Assembly: GCF_026711005.1 (NCBI RefSeq)
Contig: NZ_JAPPVJ010000002.1
Span: forward strand, 62,001 to 126,000
Source of the DNA: Sphingobacterium sp. UT-1RO-CII-1
GTDB taxonomy: Bacteria > Bacteroidota > Bacteroidia > Sphingobacteriales > Sphingobacteriaceae
Direction of reading: 5' to 3'
Length of the DNA: 64,000 nt
Of the stretch, positions 17,200 to 26,941 are shown one piece after another. Position 1 is the stretch's first letter. The number at the start of each line of letters is the position of its first letter. Under the pieces are notes generated by a model. It made no database searches, was not told where the DNA came from, and saw only the letters and a list, made by a program, of their open reading frames with translations. Both the position numbers and the translations under genes were made by a program.

Positions 17200-18997
17200 A
17201 ACCTTCAAAAAACGTTGGTGAATCCATTTTCATACTTATGCGATAAGCAGCGTTCATTAAACCTACATGGCTGTAAGCTTGTGGGAAATTGCCCCACTGA
17301 CTTCCATTACTATCATCAACATCTTCACTAAATAAGGAAAGGTGATTGCCAAATTTTAATAATTTATTAAAGATTTCCTTGGCTTCTTCTAAACGCCCTA
17401 CACAAGCAAGTGCTTCCACATACCAAAATGCACAAACTAGAAAAGTAGATTTTGGGCGGCCAAAATCATCACGGTGAAGGTAGCGGTAAAAGAGGCCATG
17501 ATCGCCTTTCAGCTCTTTTTCTAACCGATTTAGATGTTTTTTTGCACGGTCACTATTTGGATCGAGGTAGTTCATCATGATGAGCTGTAATGTCGATGCA
17601 TCTAAATCATCACTATCGGTGGCGTTCATATAAGCCTCTTCCTCTTCACTATAGCAGCTTTCGATATGTTGTTCAGCTTTGGCTTTTAATCCTTTTGCCT
17701 TTGCTGCCATTTCGGTAAAGCCATACTGGTTGGCAATTTTTAATGCGGCTGTCGCGCCTGCCCATTGAAATAGATTGGAATAACAATGTCGGTTCTCGAT
17801 ATTTCGAAACTCCCATATACCAGCATCTTTTTCATCAATTGTATTTTCTATTTTATTAAGAATGAAAGTTGTCCATTCACGTGCTGAACGTAAGTTTTGG
17901 TGACGGAATCTATAATCGGTAAATAGGGGGAGTAAGGCTATAAGGGCCTGTCCGTATACATCGTTTTGAATATGTTCGTGAGCTTGATTCCCAATGCGTA
18001 TAGGTTTGTTTCCCAGGTAACCATTAAGGTAGTCAAGTGTGTGTTCCGTGAGTTGATGTTGCCCCATGATACCATACAAAGGTTGGAGACGACCACTATC
18101 TGTTTGTGTAATATTAGCGATGTAAGATGCATATTTTTCCATTTCTTCGAAATGACCAATATGACTTAATGCTGTCAATACATAATAGCTATCTCTAAGC
18201 CAGCAGAATCTATAATCCCAGTTACGCTCGGCACCAGGGTATTCGGGCAAACTGGTTGTGCTGGCCGCTATGATGGCTCCGGTGTCTTCATATTGATGAA
18301 GTTTAAGTGCTAAAGCAGATCTTATAACTGCTTGTTGATGAAAAGTAGGAATTGAAGCTTTCTTGACCCATTTTTGCCAATAATCTACGGTGCGATGAAG
18401 AAAATCTTCTACTGTGCGTTCCAATGGGCTTTCGAAGGGATTCTCATACGTTAATACCAAATAAATAGGTTTACTTAAAACATGAGGACTGGGATCGAAA
18501 AAATGGCTAACTGGCATAGTGGTCGCTAAACGCATTTTGACACCTGATTTTTCAAATTGAATGTGGTTGCTGCCTCTGAACTTTTCCAAAGTATCTAAGC
18601 CATAATTTAAAGTGGGCTCGCAAGTAACTCTAATTTTGGGATTGCCGGTAATTGGCTCTACTTTTCGAACAAGCATTAATGGTTTAAAATACCTTTCGTA
18701 CTGCTCGAAGCGAGGAGCGAAGTCGGTGACGCGGTAAGATCCTAATGCACTTTCGATAACTGTGGTTAACACGTTTGTGTTTTCTATATATTCTTGATAG
18801 CTATGTACGATTTCACTATCTGGTAATATGGAGAACTCTCCTCCTAAGCCTTTGTCTAATAATCCTCCAAATACAAAAGAGTCTTGAAAGGACGGCCAGC
18901 ATAGCCAACTAATATTTGTGTTTTTTTGAACATGCGCGATATAGGAACAGTTTCCGATAATACCGCTATCATAGGTGTGTCTATTCGTTGATACCAT
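17198..18997 (-). CDS. Glycoside hydrolase family 15 protein (glucoamylase/trehalase type)
   Basis: 599 residues. An N-terminal beta-sandwich domain (about 1-215) precedes an (alpha/alpha)6 barrel. The family signatures are TTSLPEYPGAERNWDYRFCW with LRDSYYVLTAL, the acid segment DAGIWEFRN (general acid Glu) and the base segment LFSEDVDDSNGSQWGNFPQA (Glu of SED) followed by YSHVGL. It has no signal peptide, so it acts in the cytoplasm. It lies 27 bases after the fused trehalose-phosphate synthase/phosphatase gene on the same strand; GH15 enzymes in this context are known or suspected trehalases, so turnover of the trehalose made by its neighbour is the likely role. Glucoamylase activity on maltodextrin is the alternative. 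Confidence 0.9.
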   Translation of the reverse strand: MVSTNRHTYDSGIIGNCSYIAHVQKNTNISWLCWPSFQDSFVFGGLLDKGLGGEFSILPDSEIVHSYQEYIENTNVLTTVIESALGSYRVTDFAPRFEQYERYFKPLMLVRKVEPITGNPKIRVTCEPTLNYGLDTLEKFRGSNHIQFEKSGVKMRLATTMPVSHFFDPSPHVLSKPIYLVLTYENPFESPLERTVEDFLHRTVDYWQKWVKKASIPTFHQQAVIRSALALKLHQYEDTGAIIAASTTSLPEYPGAERNWDYRFCWLRDSYYVLTALSHIGHFEEMEKYASYIANITQTDSGRLQPLYGIMGQHQLTEHTLDYLNGYLGNKPIRIGNQAHEHIQNDVYGQALIALLPLFTDYRFRHQNLRSAREWTTFILNKIENTIDEKDAGIWEFRNIENRHCYSNLFQWAGATAALKIANQYGFTEMAAKAKGLKAKAEQHIESCYSEEEEAYMNATDSDDLDASTLQLIMMNYLDPNSDRAKKHLNRLEKELKGDHGLFYRYLHRDDFGRPKSTFLVCAFWYVEALACVGRLEEAKEIFNKLLKFGNHLSLFSEDVDDSNGSQWGNFPQAYSHVGLMNAAYRISMKMDSPTFFEG

Positions 18998-19024
18998 ATA
19001 TTCTTTTTTATTATTATGTATGTA

Positions 19025-21214
19025 CTATTTTGTTTTAGCCAGCGATTCCACAAGATGTAGCGCTTCTTTTTGGCTTTCTACATAATAGTTGGCCCTGGAT
19101 TTGTCATTACCTACTTTTATTGTAATACTATTGTCTGGAAGTTCAATAAACATATCTTCGTCTGTAGCGTCATCACCAATAGCAAAAATAAAATCAGGCT
19201 TGTAATCTGCGACTATTTCGAGGGCCGCTTTTCCCTTGTTGAGTTCACTGTTTTTTACTTCAATTACTTTATTTCCGAGTAGGAGCTGTAGGTTGTGCTG
19301 ACTAATGAGGTGTTGTAGATTAACGACGAGCTCCTGGGCTTTTAATTTACCCAAACCAATTTGAGCTTTTCGATAATGCCAAGCTAAAGCGTAGGACTTT
19401 TCTTCGACAAAAGAACCGGCTGTGCGGTCGGCAAATTTGCTCATTATTTCTCTAACGGGATCCTTCCAGGCTGTCGAAAGACCATCTTTATAGCGCCACT
19501 GATAATCTGGGTAATTGCTACAGGCGCCATGCTCGGCAACTAGAAAAATTTCTCGGCCGCCAAACCATTTTTGAAGTGTGCTTTGTGGCCGGCCACTGAT
19601 AATTACAACTTGGGTCGAAGGGTTGCTTTGTAGCTCATCGAGCGTCACATACAATTCTTTGTTAGGAATTGCAGCATCAGCATCTCTATGAAAATGCATG
19701 AGGGTACCATCGTAATCTAAGAATAATAATCTTTTTGTAGCAGATGAGTATTGATGTAGGATGAACTGTTTTACTTCTATTTTTACCTTTCTTGCTTTTT
19801 CTTCCTGCTGTAACTTTTTGATTTCCCGTAAACGGTTAAAAAAGATAGATACCCAATGGTTTACATTGAACTTTTTTACGACAGCGATGTTTTCATCCAT
19901 ACGTTGGCGCTTCTCTATTTCGTTCATAAATAAAGCTTGTGATAATCCTTCTCGGATCTGATCGATCGAATTGGGATTAACTAATATAGCGTCAATCAGT
20001 TCTTTGGATGCACCGGCAAGCTCACTTAATACCAGAACTCCTGAAGTTTGTTCTTTGCTGGCTATATATTCTTTGCACACCAAGTTCATGCCATCACGAA
20101 TAGACGTGACAAGGCACACGTCAGAAGCTACGTATAATGCCGACAGTTCTTCGAGCTCGAAGGAGTTATAGAAATAGGCAATCGGAATCCATTCGTTTAC
20201 ACCATATACAGAGTTAATATGGCCTACTGTGCGATCTATTTCGTCGCGTAATGCTTTGTATTGTGGCACAGAATCCCGCGACGGAACGACTAGCATATAT
20301 AACATTATGTTTTCACGCAGCTCAGGGCGCTCGATAAGGAGGCTTTCGTAAGCTTGCAAACGCTCGATTATGCCCTTACTATAGTCTAGGCGATCGATAC
20401 AAAGAATGATTTTTCTATTTTGATAAAAGTCTTTTATTTCGTTAGCCCGTTCTTTTATTTCTGCACTGGCGGCCAATTTGCTGAATTTATTGAAATCTAT
20501 ACCCATTGGATAAACTTCGACAAAGACGGTTCTGTCTTCAATTTGAACAGCGTTATTATGAAGTGGTAAGCCTAAAAGGTGCATGCATGCATCTAAAAAG
20601 TGCTGAGCATCGTTAAATGTATGGAATGCGATAAGATCGGCACCAAGTAAGCCTTGTATTAATTCGTCTCGCCAAGGGATGGATCGGAAAAGTTCGTTCG
20701 GAGGAAAAGGAATGTGTTGAAAATAACCTATTGAAATATTTTCATATTCTGCTCTTACCAATTGTGGCAACAGCATTAATTGGTAGTCGTGTATCCATAC
20801 CTCATCTGTTTCTTGTATATCCTGCCTTTTTATAGCATCTGCAAATTTCTTGTTAACCTGCGCATAAGTATTCCAGTTATCAGTGTCGTAGACAGCATAA
20901 GAAAGCCTGTAATGAAATACCGGCCAGAGAACCTCATTGGAAAAACCTTCATAATAACCCTGTATTTCATCTTCGGTTAAAAAGACAGGAGCGAGGTTGA
21001 GCCGCTGAAGTTCTTGGCGTATAAACTCTTCTTCTTCGGGGCTTTCTGGATTATAACCTGGCCAGCCTACCCAGATATTATTGCCTTGTTGGTAGATAGA
21101 CCCTAGCCCAGTAGCTAAACCTCCTTCACTGGGGATAAACTGCAGTTCGTTATTGTTTTTCTCTATTCGGATGGGCAACCGGTTTGAAACGATTATTGTC
21201 TTTTTATTGTACAT
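19025..21214 (-). CDS. otsAB: Fused trehalose-6-phosphate synthase and phosphatase
   Basis: About 729 residues from the ATG at 21214 (an upstream in-frame TTG at 21232 would add six). The first 460 or so residues are a GT20 synthase: TIIVSNRLPI, EGGLATGLGSIY, VWIHDYQLMLLPQL and DRLDYSKGIIERLQAYE are the donor and acceptor motifs. The last 250 form a HAD phosphatase with LLFLDYDGTLMHF (nucleophile Asp) and FAIGDDATDEDMF (metal-binding Asp). The protein thus makes trehalose from UDP-glucose and glucose-6-phosphate in one chain, as a stress protectant. The bacterial fusion is common in Bacteroidota. It is the first gene of an operon with the GH15 hydrolase. Confidence 0.95.
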   Translation of the reverse strand: MYNKKTIIVSNRLPIRIEKNNNELQFIPSEGGLATGLGSIYQQGNNIWVGWPGYNPESPEEEEFIRQELQRLNLAPVFLTEDEIQGYYEGFSNEVLWPVFHYRLSYAVYDTDNWNTYAQVNKKFADAIKRQDIQETDEVWIHDYQLMLLPQLVRAEYENISIGYFQHIPFPPNELFRSIPWRDELIQGLLGADLIAFHTFNDAQHFLDACMHLLGLPLHNNAVQIEDRTVFVEVYPMGIDFNKFSKLAASAEIKERANEIKDFYQNRKIILCIDRLDYSKGIIERLQAYESLLIERPELRENIMLYMLVVPSRDSVPQYKALRDEIDRTVGHINSVYGVNEWIPIAYFYNSFELEELSALYVASDVCLVTSIRDGMNLVCKEYIASKEQTSGVLVLSELAGASKELIDAILVNPNSIDQIREGLSQALFMNEIEKRQRMDENIAVVKKFNVNHWVSIFFNRLREIKKLQQEEKARKVKIEVKQFILHQYSSATKRLLFLDYDGTLMHFHRDADAAIPNKELYVTLDELQSNPSTQVVIISGRPQSTLQKWFGGREIFLVAEHGACSNYPDYQWRYKDGLSTAWKDPVREIMSKFADRTAGSFVEEKSYALAWHYRKAQIGLGKLKAQELVVNLQHLISQHNLQLLLGNKVIEVKNSELNKGKAALEIVADYKPDFIFAIGDDATDEDMFIELPDNSITIKVGNDKSRANYYVESQKEALHLVESLAKTK

Positions 21215-21511
21215 AATATTTTGATATTGCAAAGCAAATGCTGTTAGGAAAATATTTGCTTTTAGATACTTCTAGGAATATAGATAACACAGAATATACG
21301 TTTTTGTTTCAATTTTTACAAATTCGTAGACATTTAACATCAATTGTTTTTCTTTTACAAATGAGGAGTGGAGTGGTTTTTAGCATTTTAAAAGATAACC
21401 TAGGTCATTTATTAAACATGAAATGATACGTACATTTAAAGTATTCAGGAACTTAAGTATGGGGCTTAGGTTCACATATATTAAATTACTATGGGTACAA
21501 ATCAAAATATA

Positions 21512-22564
21512 ATGAAAGCTGCGAGATGGTATGCTGCTAAAGATATTCGAGTAGAAGAGGTTGCTGTTCCAACGCCTAATGAAAATCAAGTAAAGATTGC
21601 GGTTCAATTTGCAGGAATTTGTGGTTCCGATTTGCACGAATATACAGGGGGGCCGCAGTTGATACCAGCTGAAAAACCCTATTCTTTAAATGGACATGTG
21701 GGTGTGACTACTCTAGGACATGAGTTTTCAGGCATTGTTGAGGAAGTTGGAGCTCATGTAAAACATGTTAAAAAAGGCGACCGTGTGGTTGTTGAACCTC
21801 TTTTTAAGAATTTTGACAGTCCATTTATAGCTAAAGGAGAGTATAACTTATCGGAACCTTTGGGGTTTGTGGGTTTGACTTCAAATGGAGGGTTTGCAGA
21901 TTATACGGTTGTAGAAAGTTATATGGTACATAAGATACCAGATAGTATGAGTTTTGAGCAGGGTGCTTTGGTAGAACCTGCAGCTGTAGCGGTTTATGCG
22001 GTGTTGGAAAGTGGTTTGCAAATGGGACAATCGGTAATGGTATCAGGCGCTGGTCCAATCGGTTTGTTATGTGTGCAAGCAGCTATTGCAGCGGGGGCTG
22101 CTACCGTGATTGTAACAGATGTTTCAGAAAGCCGCTTAGCGAAGGCGCAGGAAATTGGTGCTACGAAGATTATCCGTGCTACTGATACAAATATTGCAGA
22201 GCAAGTAAGGAAGATTACTGGAATAGGTGTAGATGTTTTTATTGACGCAGCTGGGGTACAGGCATCTTTTGATAATGGTATTGCTAGTTTGCGTAACGGT
22301 GGAACTGCCGTTCTGGTGGCTTTATTTGGGAAACCAGTAACATATAATGCTTATGAACAAGTAGTGAGAGAGCTGACTATTAAGGGGACTATTGCTTACC
22401 GTAATATTTTTCCAGAAGTTATCGCAATGATTGATACTGGGAGAATGCCTGTCGAAAAGTTGGTTACAAGCAGAATTACTTTAGATGAGATTGTAGATAA
22501 AGGTTTCGAAGCTTTAGTTTCTAGTCCATCAGAAGTTAAAATCTTAATAGATTTAAATAAATAG
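21512..22564 (+). CDS. Zinc-type medium-chain dehydrogenase, 2,3-butanediol dehydrogenase-like
   Basis: About 350 residues starting at MKAARWYAAKDIRVEE (ATG 21512), which matches the start of Bacillus BdhA; the ATG at 21491 would add seven residues. Zinc site Cys and His appear in GICGSDLHEYTGGPQ and TLGHEFSGIVEEVG; VSGAGPIGLLCVQAA is the Rossmann NAD-binding motif. The structural-zinc loop region reads EPLFKNFDSPFIAKGEYNLS without the four Cys, as in BdhA-like enzymes. It probably interconverts 2,3-butanediol and acetoin; another secondary alcohol or polyol is possible. It is divergent from the trehalose operon and followed by a terminator. Confidence 0.85.
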   Translation: MKAARWYAAKDIRVEEVAVPTPNENQVKIAVQFAGICGSDLHEYTGGPQLIPAEKPYSLNGHVGVTTLGHEFSGIVEEVGAHVKHVKKGDRVVVEPLFKNFDSPFIAKGEYNLSEPLGFVGLTSNGGFADYTVVESYMVHKIPDSMSFEQGALVEPAAVAVYAVLESGLQMGQSVMVSGAGPIGLLCVQAAIAAGAATVIVTDVSESRLAKAQEIGATKIIRATDTNIAEQVRKITGIGVDVFIDAAGVQASFDNGIASLRNGGTAVLVALFGKPVTYNAYEQVVRELTIKGTIAYRNIFPEVIAMIDTGRMPVEKLVTSRITLDEIVDKGFEALVSSPSEVKILIDLNK

Positions 22565-22599
22565 AATTTTTATTGGTTTTTATTTTGTTGTAGAATGAG

Positions 22600-22625
22600 A
22601 AATCCCCAGATTAGTCTGGGGATTT
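22600..22625. terminator. Terminator between butanediol dehydrogenase and RND outer-membrane gene
   Basis: AAATCCCCAGA (22600-22610) and TCTGGGGATTT (22615-22625) make a perfect 11-bp stem with a 4-base loop. T-rich sequence follows on the plus strand; it can serve both convergent genes. Confidence 0.8.
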
Positions 22626-22629
22626 ACTT

Positions 22630-23808
22630 TTAGAGTTCAACTTCTTTCAGCTGTGCTAAGGCCCGCTGATAGTCTCGCTCAGCTATAAGCGTCCTATTGA
22701 CGTTTTCGTAATAGATACTGAGTTCAACCATATATTCTAACAAAGACAATTCACCTGCATTTAGCGCTTTGGAAAGTAGTTCTATGTTATTGGTGCTTTG
22801 TAAAGACTTCTTGTACGCAGTAGCAGTTTGTTGTAGTCCATAAGCTTTTTGGTAAGAAGCTTTTAATTGTTGGTAAAACTGAAGTTGGGCATCCATTTGC
22901 CTTTCTTCGGCGGCTCTGATGCTTAGTTTAGCTTGTTTAACCCGATTTTTGTTTTCCCATAAAGGAATCGATAATCCTACCATAACACCATTGAGTGATT
23001 GCCCTGTGGATTTTTCTCGCACGTAGCCCGCAGAAAAGTTTGGCATACCTAATGCTTTATTGACTGATACTTGTTGTTTGCCGACTTCGATTTCTTGTTT
23101 TATATAAGCTAGGAGAGGGTTTTTACTTTCTGCTGTCTGGTACCAGGTGTCAAAGTCATCAGGTAGTTTCTCTAAATCAAAATTTACGGCAGCTAAATTG
23201 AGTTCTTGTCCTGCATTTAAACGAGTCAATTGAGCATTTAAGGCTTGTTCCTCTACTTTGTTGGCTGACATTTCACCTTCAATCATACTCAGGTTAAGCT
23301 GCGCTTTATTATATTCAAGTATATTACCATCGCCTTGCTCTAATCTTTTTTTGTATACCTGAGCGATAATTTGAGCATGTTGCAACCTGACATTAAGCTC
23401 GGACTTTAAACTTTGATAATATAGGTAGTCAACTAAGTATTGTTTTGCTTCAGAAAGTATAGTGAGTCTGTTGGATTTATATTGTATATCTATTAACACA
23501 TTTTGTTTGTTGGCTAATTCATTTCTACGCCCACTAATTGTAGCAAAGTCAAAAGTCTGTTTGATATTCAAATCTTTCTCATTACCCACCATTTTTGGCG
23601 AGCCCCAGAGGTGTGTAAATTCTACTTCAGGGTTTTGTAAATATATGCCTGTTTTGTTACTGATCTTTTGGGCATTCATTTCTTCTTTTAATGCCTTGAG
23701 TGTGCTGTTATTCGTTTCAATCGTTTGCAGTATATCTTGCATATCCGATTGGGCATAAGCAGTACTGCTAAATGCAAGGCATATCAGGGAATAAATAACT
23801 TTTTTCAT
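22630..23808 (-). CDS. TolC-family outer-membrane channel of heavy-metal efflux pump (CusC/CzcC-like)
   Basis: 392 residues with a signal peptide (MKKVIYSLICLAFSSTAYAQ). The two halves each carry long coiled-coil helices of the outer-membrane efflux protein family, with the conserved NPEVEFTHLWG segment early on and QGDGNILEYNKAQLNL in the middle. It is the last gene of a minus-strand operon, 10 bases after the RND pump gene and downstream of the adaptor, so it is the outer-membrane exit duct of that pump. It is short for a CusC (about 420-460) and lacks a lipobox Cys, as is usual for Bacteroidota CzcC-like proteins. Confidence 0.88.
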   Translation of the reverse strand: MKKVIYSLICLAFSSTAYAQSDMQDILQTIETNNSTLKALKEEMNAQKISNKTGIYLQNPEVEFTHLWGSPKMVGNEKDLNIKQTFDFATISGRRNELANKQNVLIDIQYKSNRLTILSEAKQYLVDYLYYQSLKSELNVRLQHAQIIAQVYKKRLEQGDGNILEYNKAQLNLSMIEGEMSANKVEEQALNAQLTRLNAGQELNLAAVNFDLEKLPDDFDTWYQTAESKNPLLAYIKQEIEVGKQQVSVNKALGMPNFSAGYVREKSTGQSLNGVMVGLSIPLWENKNRVKQAKLSIRAAEERQMDAQLQFYQQLKASYQKAYGLQQTATAYKKSLQSTNNIELLSKALNAGELSLLEYMVELSIYYENVNRTLIAERDYQRALAQLKEVEL

Positions 23809-23818
23809 ATTATTTTAT

Positions 23819-26800
23819 TTATGCTACTGTATGTGTATTCTGTTGTTTTTTACCCATCATGCTATACACTATTGGAACAACAAAACCATTAAGTAGTGTG
23901 GAGCTAAGTAAACCGCCTAATAAGACTTGTGCCATTGGGCTTTGTATTTCATTGCCGGGCAAATCACTTGCTAGGGCTAATGGTATCAAAGCAAGTGCAG
24001 AAGTAAAGGCTGTCATTAAGATAGGGTTTAATCGGTCTAGTGAACCGATAATCACACTCTCATGAACAGGCATGCCTTGTGCTTGGAGATCGTTAAAACG
24101 CGATACTAGTAACATCCCATTACGCGTTGCGATTCCAAAAAGAGAGATAAACCCGATAATGGCCGGAATACTCATTATACCATTTGTGAGCCATAATACA
24201 AATACACCTCCAATAAGTGCTAAAGGAAGATTCAATAAGATGACGGCAGATTGTTTTACACTTTTAAACTCGTTGAAGAGTAATAAAAATATCACAACTA
24301 AGGAGAAGATAGACGTAAGAAGCAAGGTGCGTGATGCTGCTTGCTCGCTCTCAAATTGTCCGCCATACTCTAAGTGATAGCCCTCGGGTAATGTTATTTG
24401 GGTGTTTATCTTGTCTTGTATATCTTCAACAACACCTCGGAGATCACGCCCTGCTACGTTTGCAGACACAACGATTTTACGAGCTACATTTTCGCGGCTG
24501 ATGGTATTTGGTCCAGTTGTAGAGGTTATTTTGGCAATATTCTCTAATGGTATTTTACGGCCATTAGCATCAATAGTTAGGTTTCTTATCCGCTCTGAAG
24601 TTTCTCGGCTTTCATTTTTTACTTTTAGTGTTAGATCAAACACTTTATTTCCTTCATAAACCAGAGAAACCTCTTCTCCCGCTAACATAACACGTATGAT
24701 CTCTGCAAATTCGGGTAACGAAATGCCATATTTTGCTAATAATTCCCTTTTGGGTTCGATTTTCAATTGAGGACGCTCAACCTGCTGCTCTACGTTTAAA
24801 TCAGCTATACCTTCAACATCTTGAATACTAGCTTTGATTTCATTACCTATAGAAAACATTTTATTGAGGTCTGTACCAAATAGTTTAATGGCGATATTCG
24901 CCTGTGTACCCGATAGCATGGCATCGATACGGTGGGAGATTGGTTGTCCGATTTCTATACTAACCCCTGGTAAATCTTTGAACTTCTCCCTAAGATCAGC
25001 AAGAAAATCGTCTTTCGACCTATCAGCTAATTCAAAAGGAGCTTCAATTTCTGAAACATTCACACCTAAAGCATGTTCGTCCAATTCGGCTCGGCCTGTT
25101 TTTCTACCTGTTGTTTTAATTTCAGGAACTGACAAAAGTATTTTTTCTGCAATAAGTCCGATTTTGTCAGACTCCTCTAGGGAAACACCAGGAAGTGAAC
25201 TTACATTGACGGTTAAGGAGCCCTCGTTGAAAGCAGGTAGAAAGCTTCTGCCCAATGTCGAGAAAATGATTAATGAGGCAATAAATAGTACAACAGTAAT
25301 ACTCAAAACTACTATTTTAAAGCGTAAAGCCCAGTTTAAACACTTTTCATACACTTTTTTAAGTGTACGCGCAACAAATGGCTCACGATCAGCTTTTTTA
25401 TTTTCTTTGGGTCTACCTAATAAGTAACTGCAGAGGACAGGAGTAAGGGTCAATGCGACAACAGTAGATGCAAATAAAGCTACTATGAAAGCAATACCTA
25501 AAGGTGCTAACATCCTGCCTTCCATGCCGGAAAGGAAAAATAAAGGAACAAAGCTGGCAACTATTATAAACGTGGAATTTAAAATAGGCATACGTACTTC
25601 TTTTGAAGCTTCGTAAACGACCATTAGCACGCTTAGTTGTTCTTCTTTAGGTTTTAAACGATTCTCGCGCAGTCTTTTGAAGACATTTTCCACGTCTACG
25701 ATAGCATCATCCACTAAAGAACCAATGGCTATAGCCATTCCTCCTAAACTCATTGTGTTAATGGTGAGCCCCATAGCTTTTAAAGCTAAAATAGAGGTTA
25801 CTAGTGATAATGGTATGGTAACTAGTGATATGAGTGTTGTTCTTACGTTCATCAAAAAGATAAATAGAATAACAACAACAAAAATACCACCTTCTAATAA
25901 AGCGCTTTTAACATTATTGATGGAGTTGTCAATAAACTTGGATTGTTTAAATATTTCCGTATTAATTGTGATGTCGCTCGGTAAGGTAGTTTGTAAGTCA
26001 GAAAGAGATTGTTCTATCTTTTCGGTCAGTTCAATTGTACCTGTTGCTGGCTGTTTAGTGACCGTAATAATAACTGCAGATTTACCATCGACAGAAGCTA
26101 AACCTATTTTCGGCTCTTTGTTTCCAATTTTAACATCGGCAATATGTTCTAATAATATCGGTGAATCATCGACTGTCTTAACAACTGATTTCGCTAAGTC
26201 TTCAACTTGGTTTGTTGACAATTGACCTTGTATTAAATACTCGTTGCTATATTCATAAAGAACGCCTCCTGTGGCATTCTCATTCATACCTTTCGTGACC
26301 GTGATAACTTCGTCTAAACTGATACCGAAATGCTTCATTCTTTCAGGATCAAGCAGGATTTGGTATTCCTTAATATCTCCACCTATGACTGTAACTTGTG
26401 CAACTCCACCCGTAGATAAAAGACGGGGGCGTATGGTCCAGTCAGCAATGGTACGTAATTCTTGCAAGGATGTAGTATCAGCTGTTAGTCCCATGATCAT
26501 TACTTCACCCAATATGGATGATTGAGGGCCTAAGGTAGGGGAACCGACATTGTTAGGTAGTGTTTCATTAACCATGGCTAATTTTTCTGAAACAATCTGC
26601 CTAGCGCGATAAATATCAGTTCCCCAATCGAATTCTATCCAGACGATGGAAAACCCTGTTGTTGAAGACGAACGGACACGGCGTACATCAGTAGCTCCGT
26701 TCACTGCTGTTTCTACAGGAAAAGTGACCAGCCTTTCTACTTCTTCTGGCGCCATTCCTCTTGCTTCAGTCATCACAACAACTGTTGGGGCATTTAAGTC

Positions 26801-26920
26801 GGGGAAGACATCAACTTCCATATTTGTAGCTGTATAAGTACCTGCTAACATCAGCAGAACAGATCCAAGTAAAACTACAAGCCGGTTGTTTAATGCAAAT
26901 TTTATAATAGAATTTAACAT
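23819..26920 (-). CDS. Heavy-metal RND efflux pump (CusA/CzcA family)
   Basis: 1033 residues, inner-membrane proton-driven pump with 12 membrane segments and two large periplasmic loops. Family marks: NMEVDVFPDLNAPTVVV near the start, RGMAPEEVERLVTFPVETA, and in TM4 GSLVDDAIVDVENVFKRLR, which holds the proton-relay acidic residues. The TM4 pattern VDDAIVDVEN differs from both CzcA (DGAVVIVEN) and E. coli CusA (DAAIVMIEN), so the metal cannot be assigned with confidence; copper is plausible because a multicopper oxidase and a His-rich adaptor are in the window, cobalt-zinc-cadmium is the alternative. It sits between adaptor (21-base gap) and outer-membrane channel (10-base gap). Confidence 0.93.
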   Translation of the reverse strand: MLNSIIKFALNNRLVVLLGSVLLMLAGTYTATNMEVDVFPDLNAPTVVVMTEARGMAPEEVERLVTFPVETAVNGATDVRRVRSSSTTGFSIVWIEFDWGTDIYRARQIVSEKLAMVNETLPNNVGSPTLGPQSSILGEVMIMGLTADTTSLQELRTIADWTIRPRLLSTGGVAQVTVIGGDIKEYQILLDPERMKHFGISLDEVITVTKGMNENATGGVLYEYSNEYLIQGQLSTNQVEDLAKSVVKTVDDSPILLEHIADVKIGNKEPKIGLASVDGKSAVIITVTKQPATGTIELTEKIEQSLSDLQTTLPSDITINTEIFKQSKFIDNSINNVKSALLEGGIFVVVILFIFLMNVRTTLISLVTIPLSLVTSILALKAMGLTINTMSLGGMAIAIGSLVDDAIVDVENVFKRLRENRLKPKEEQLSVLMVVYEASKEVRMPILNSTFIIVASFVPLFFLSGMEGRMLAPLGIAFIVALFASTVVALTLTPVLCSYLLGRPKENKKADREPFVARTLKKVYEKCLNWALRFKIVVLSITVVLFIASLIIFSTLGRSFLPAFNEGSLTVNVSSLPGVSLEESDKIGLIAEKILLSVPEIKTTGRKTGRAELDEHALGVNVSEIEAPFELADRSKDDFLADLREKFKDLPGVSIEIGQPISHRIDAMLSGTQANIAIKLFGTDLNKMFSIGNEIKASIQDVEGIADLNVEQQVERPQLKIEPKRELLAKYGISLPEFAEIIRVMLAGEEVSLVYEGNKVFDLTLKVKNESRETSERIRNLTIDANGRKIPLENIAKITSTTGPNTISRENVARKIVVSANVAGRDLRGVVEDIQDKINTQITLPEGYHLEYGGQFESEQAASRTLLLTSIFSLVVIFLLLFNEFKSVKQSAVILLNLPLALIGGVFVLWLTNGIMSIPAIIGFISLFGIATRNGMLLVSRFNDLQAQGMPVHESVIIGSLDRLNPILMTAFTSALALIPLALASDLPGNEIQSPMAQVLLGGLLSSTLLNGFVVPIVYSMMGKKQQNTHTVA

Positions 26921-26941
26921 GTTTTAATCTTTCTATACGTT

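Noticed and set aside
24834..25427. 197-residue open frame on the plus strand opposite the heavy-metal RND pump
   Set aside because: It lies wholly antisense inside a clear 1033-residue RND gene; low-complexity Ser/Lys-rich translation without any recognisable motif. The same applies to other plus-strand frames at 23859-26837.
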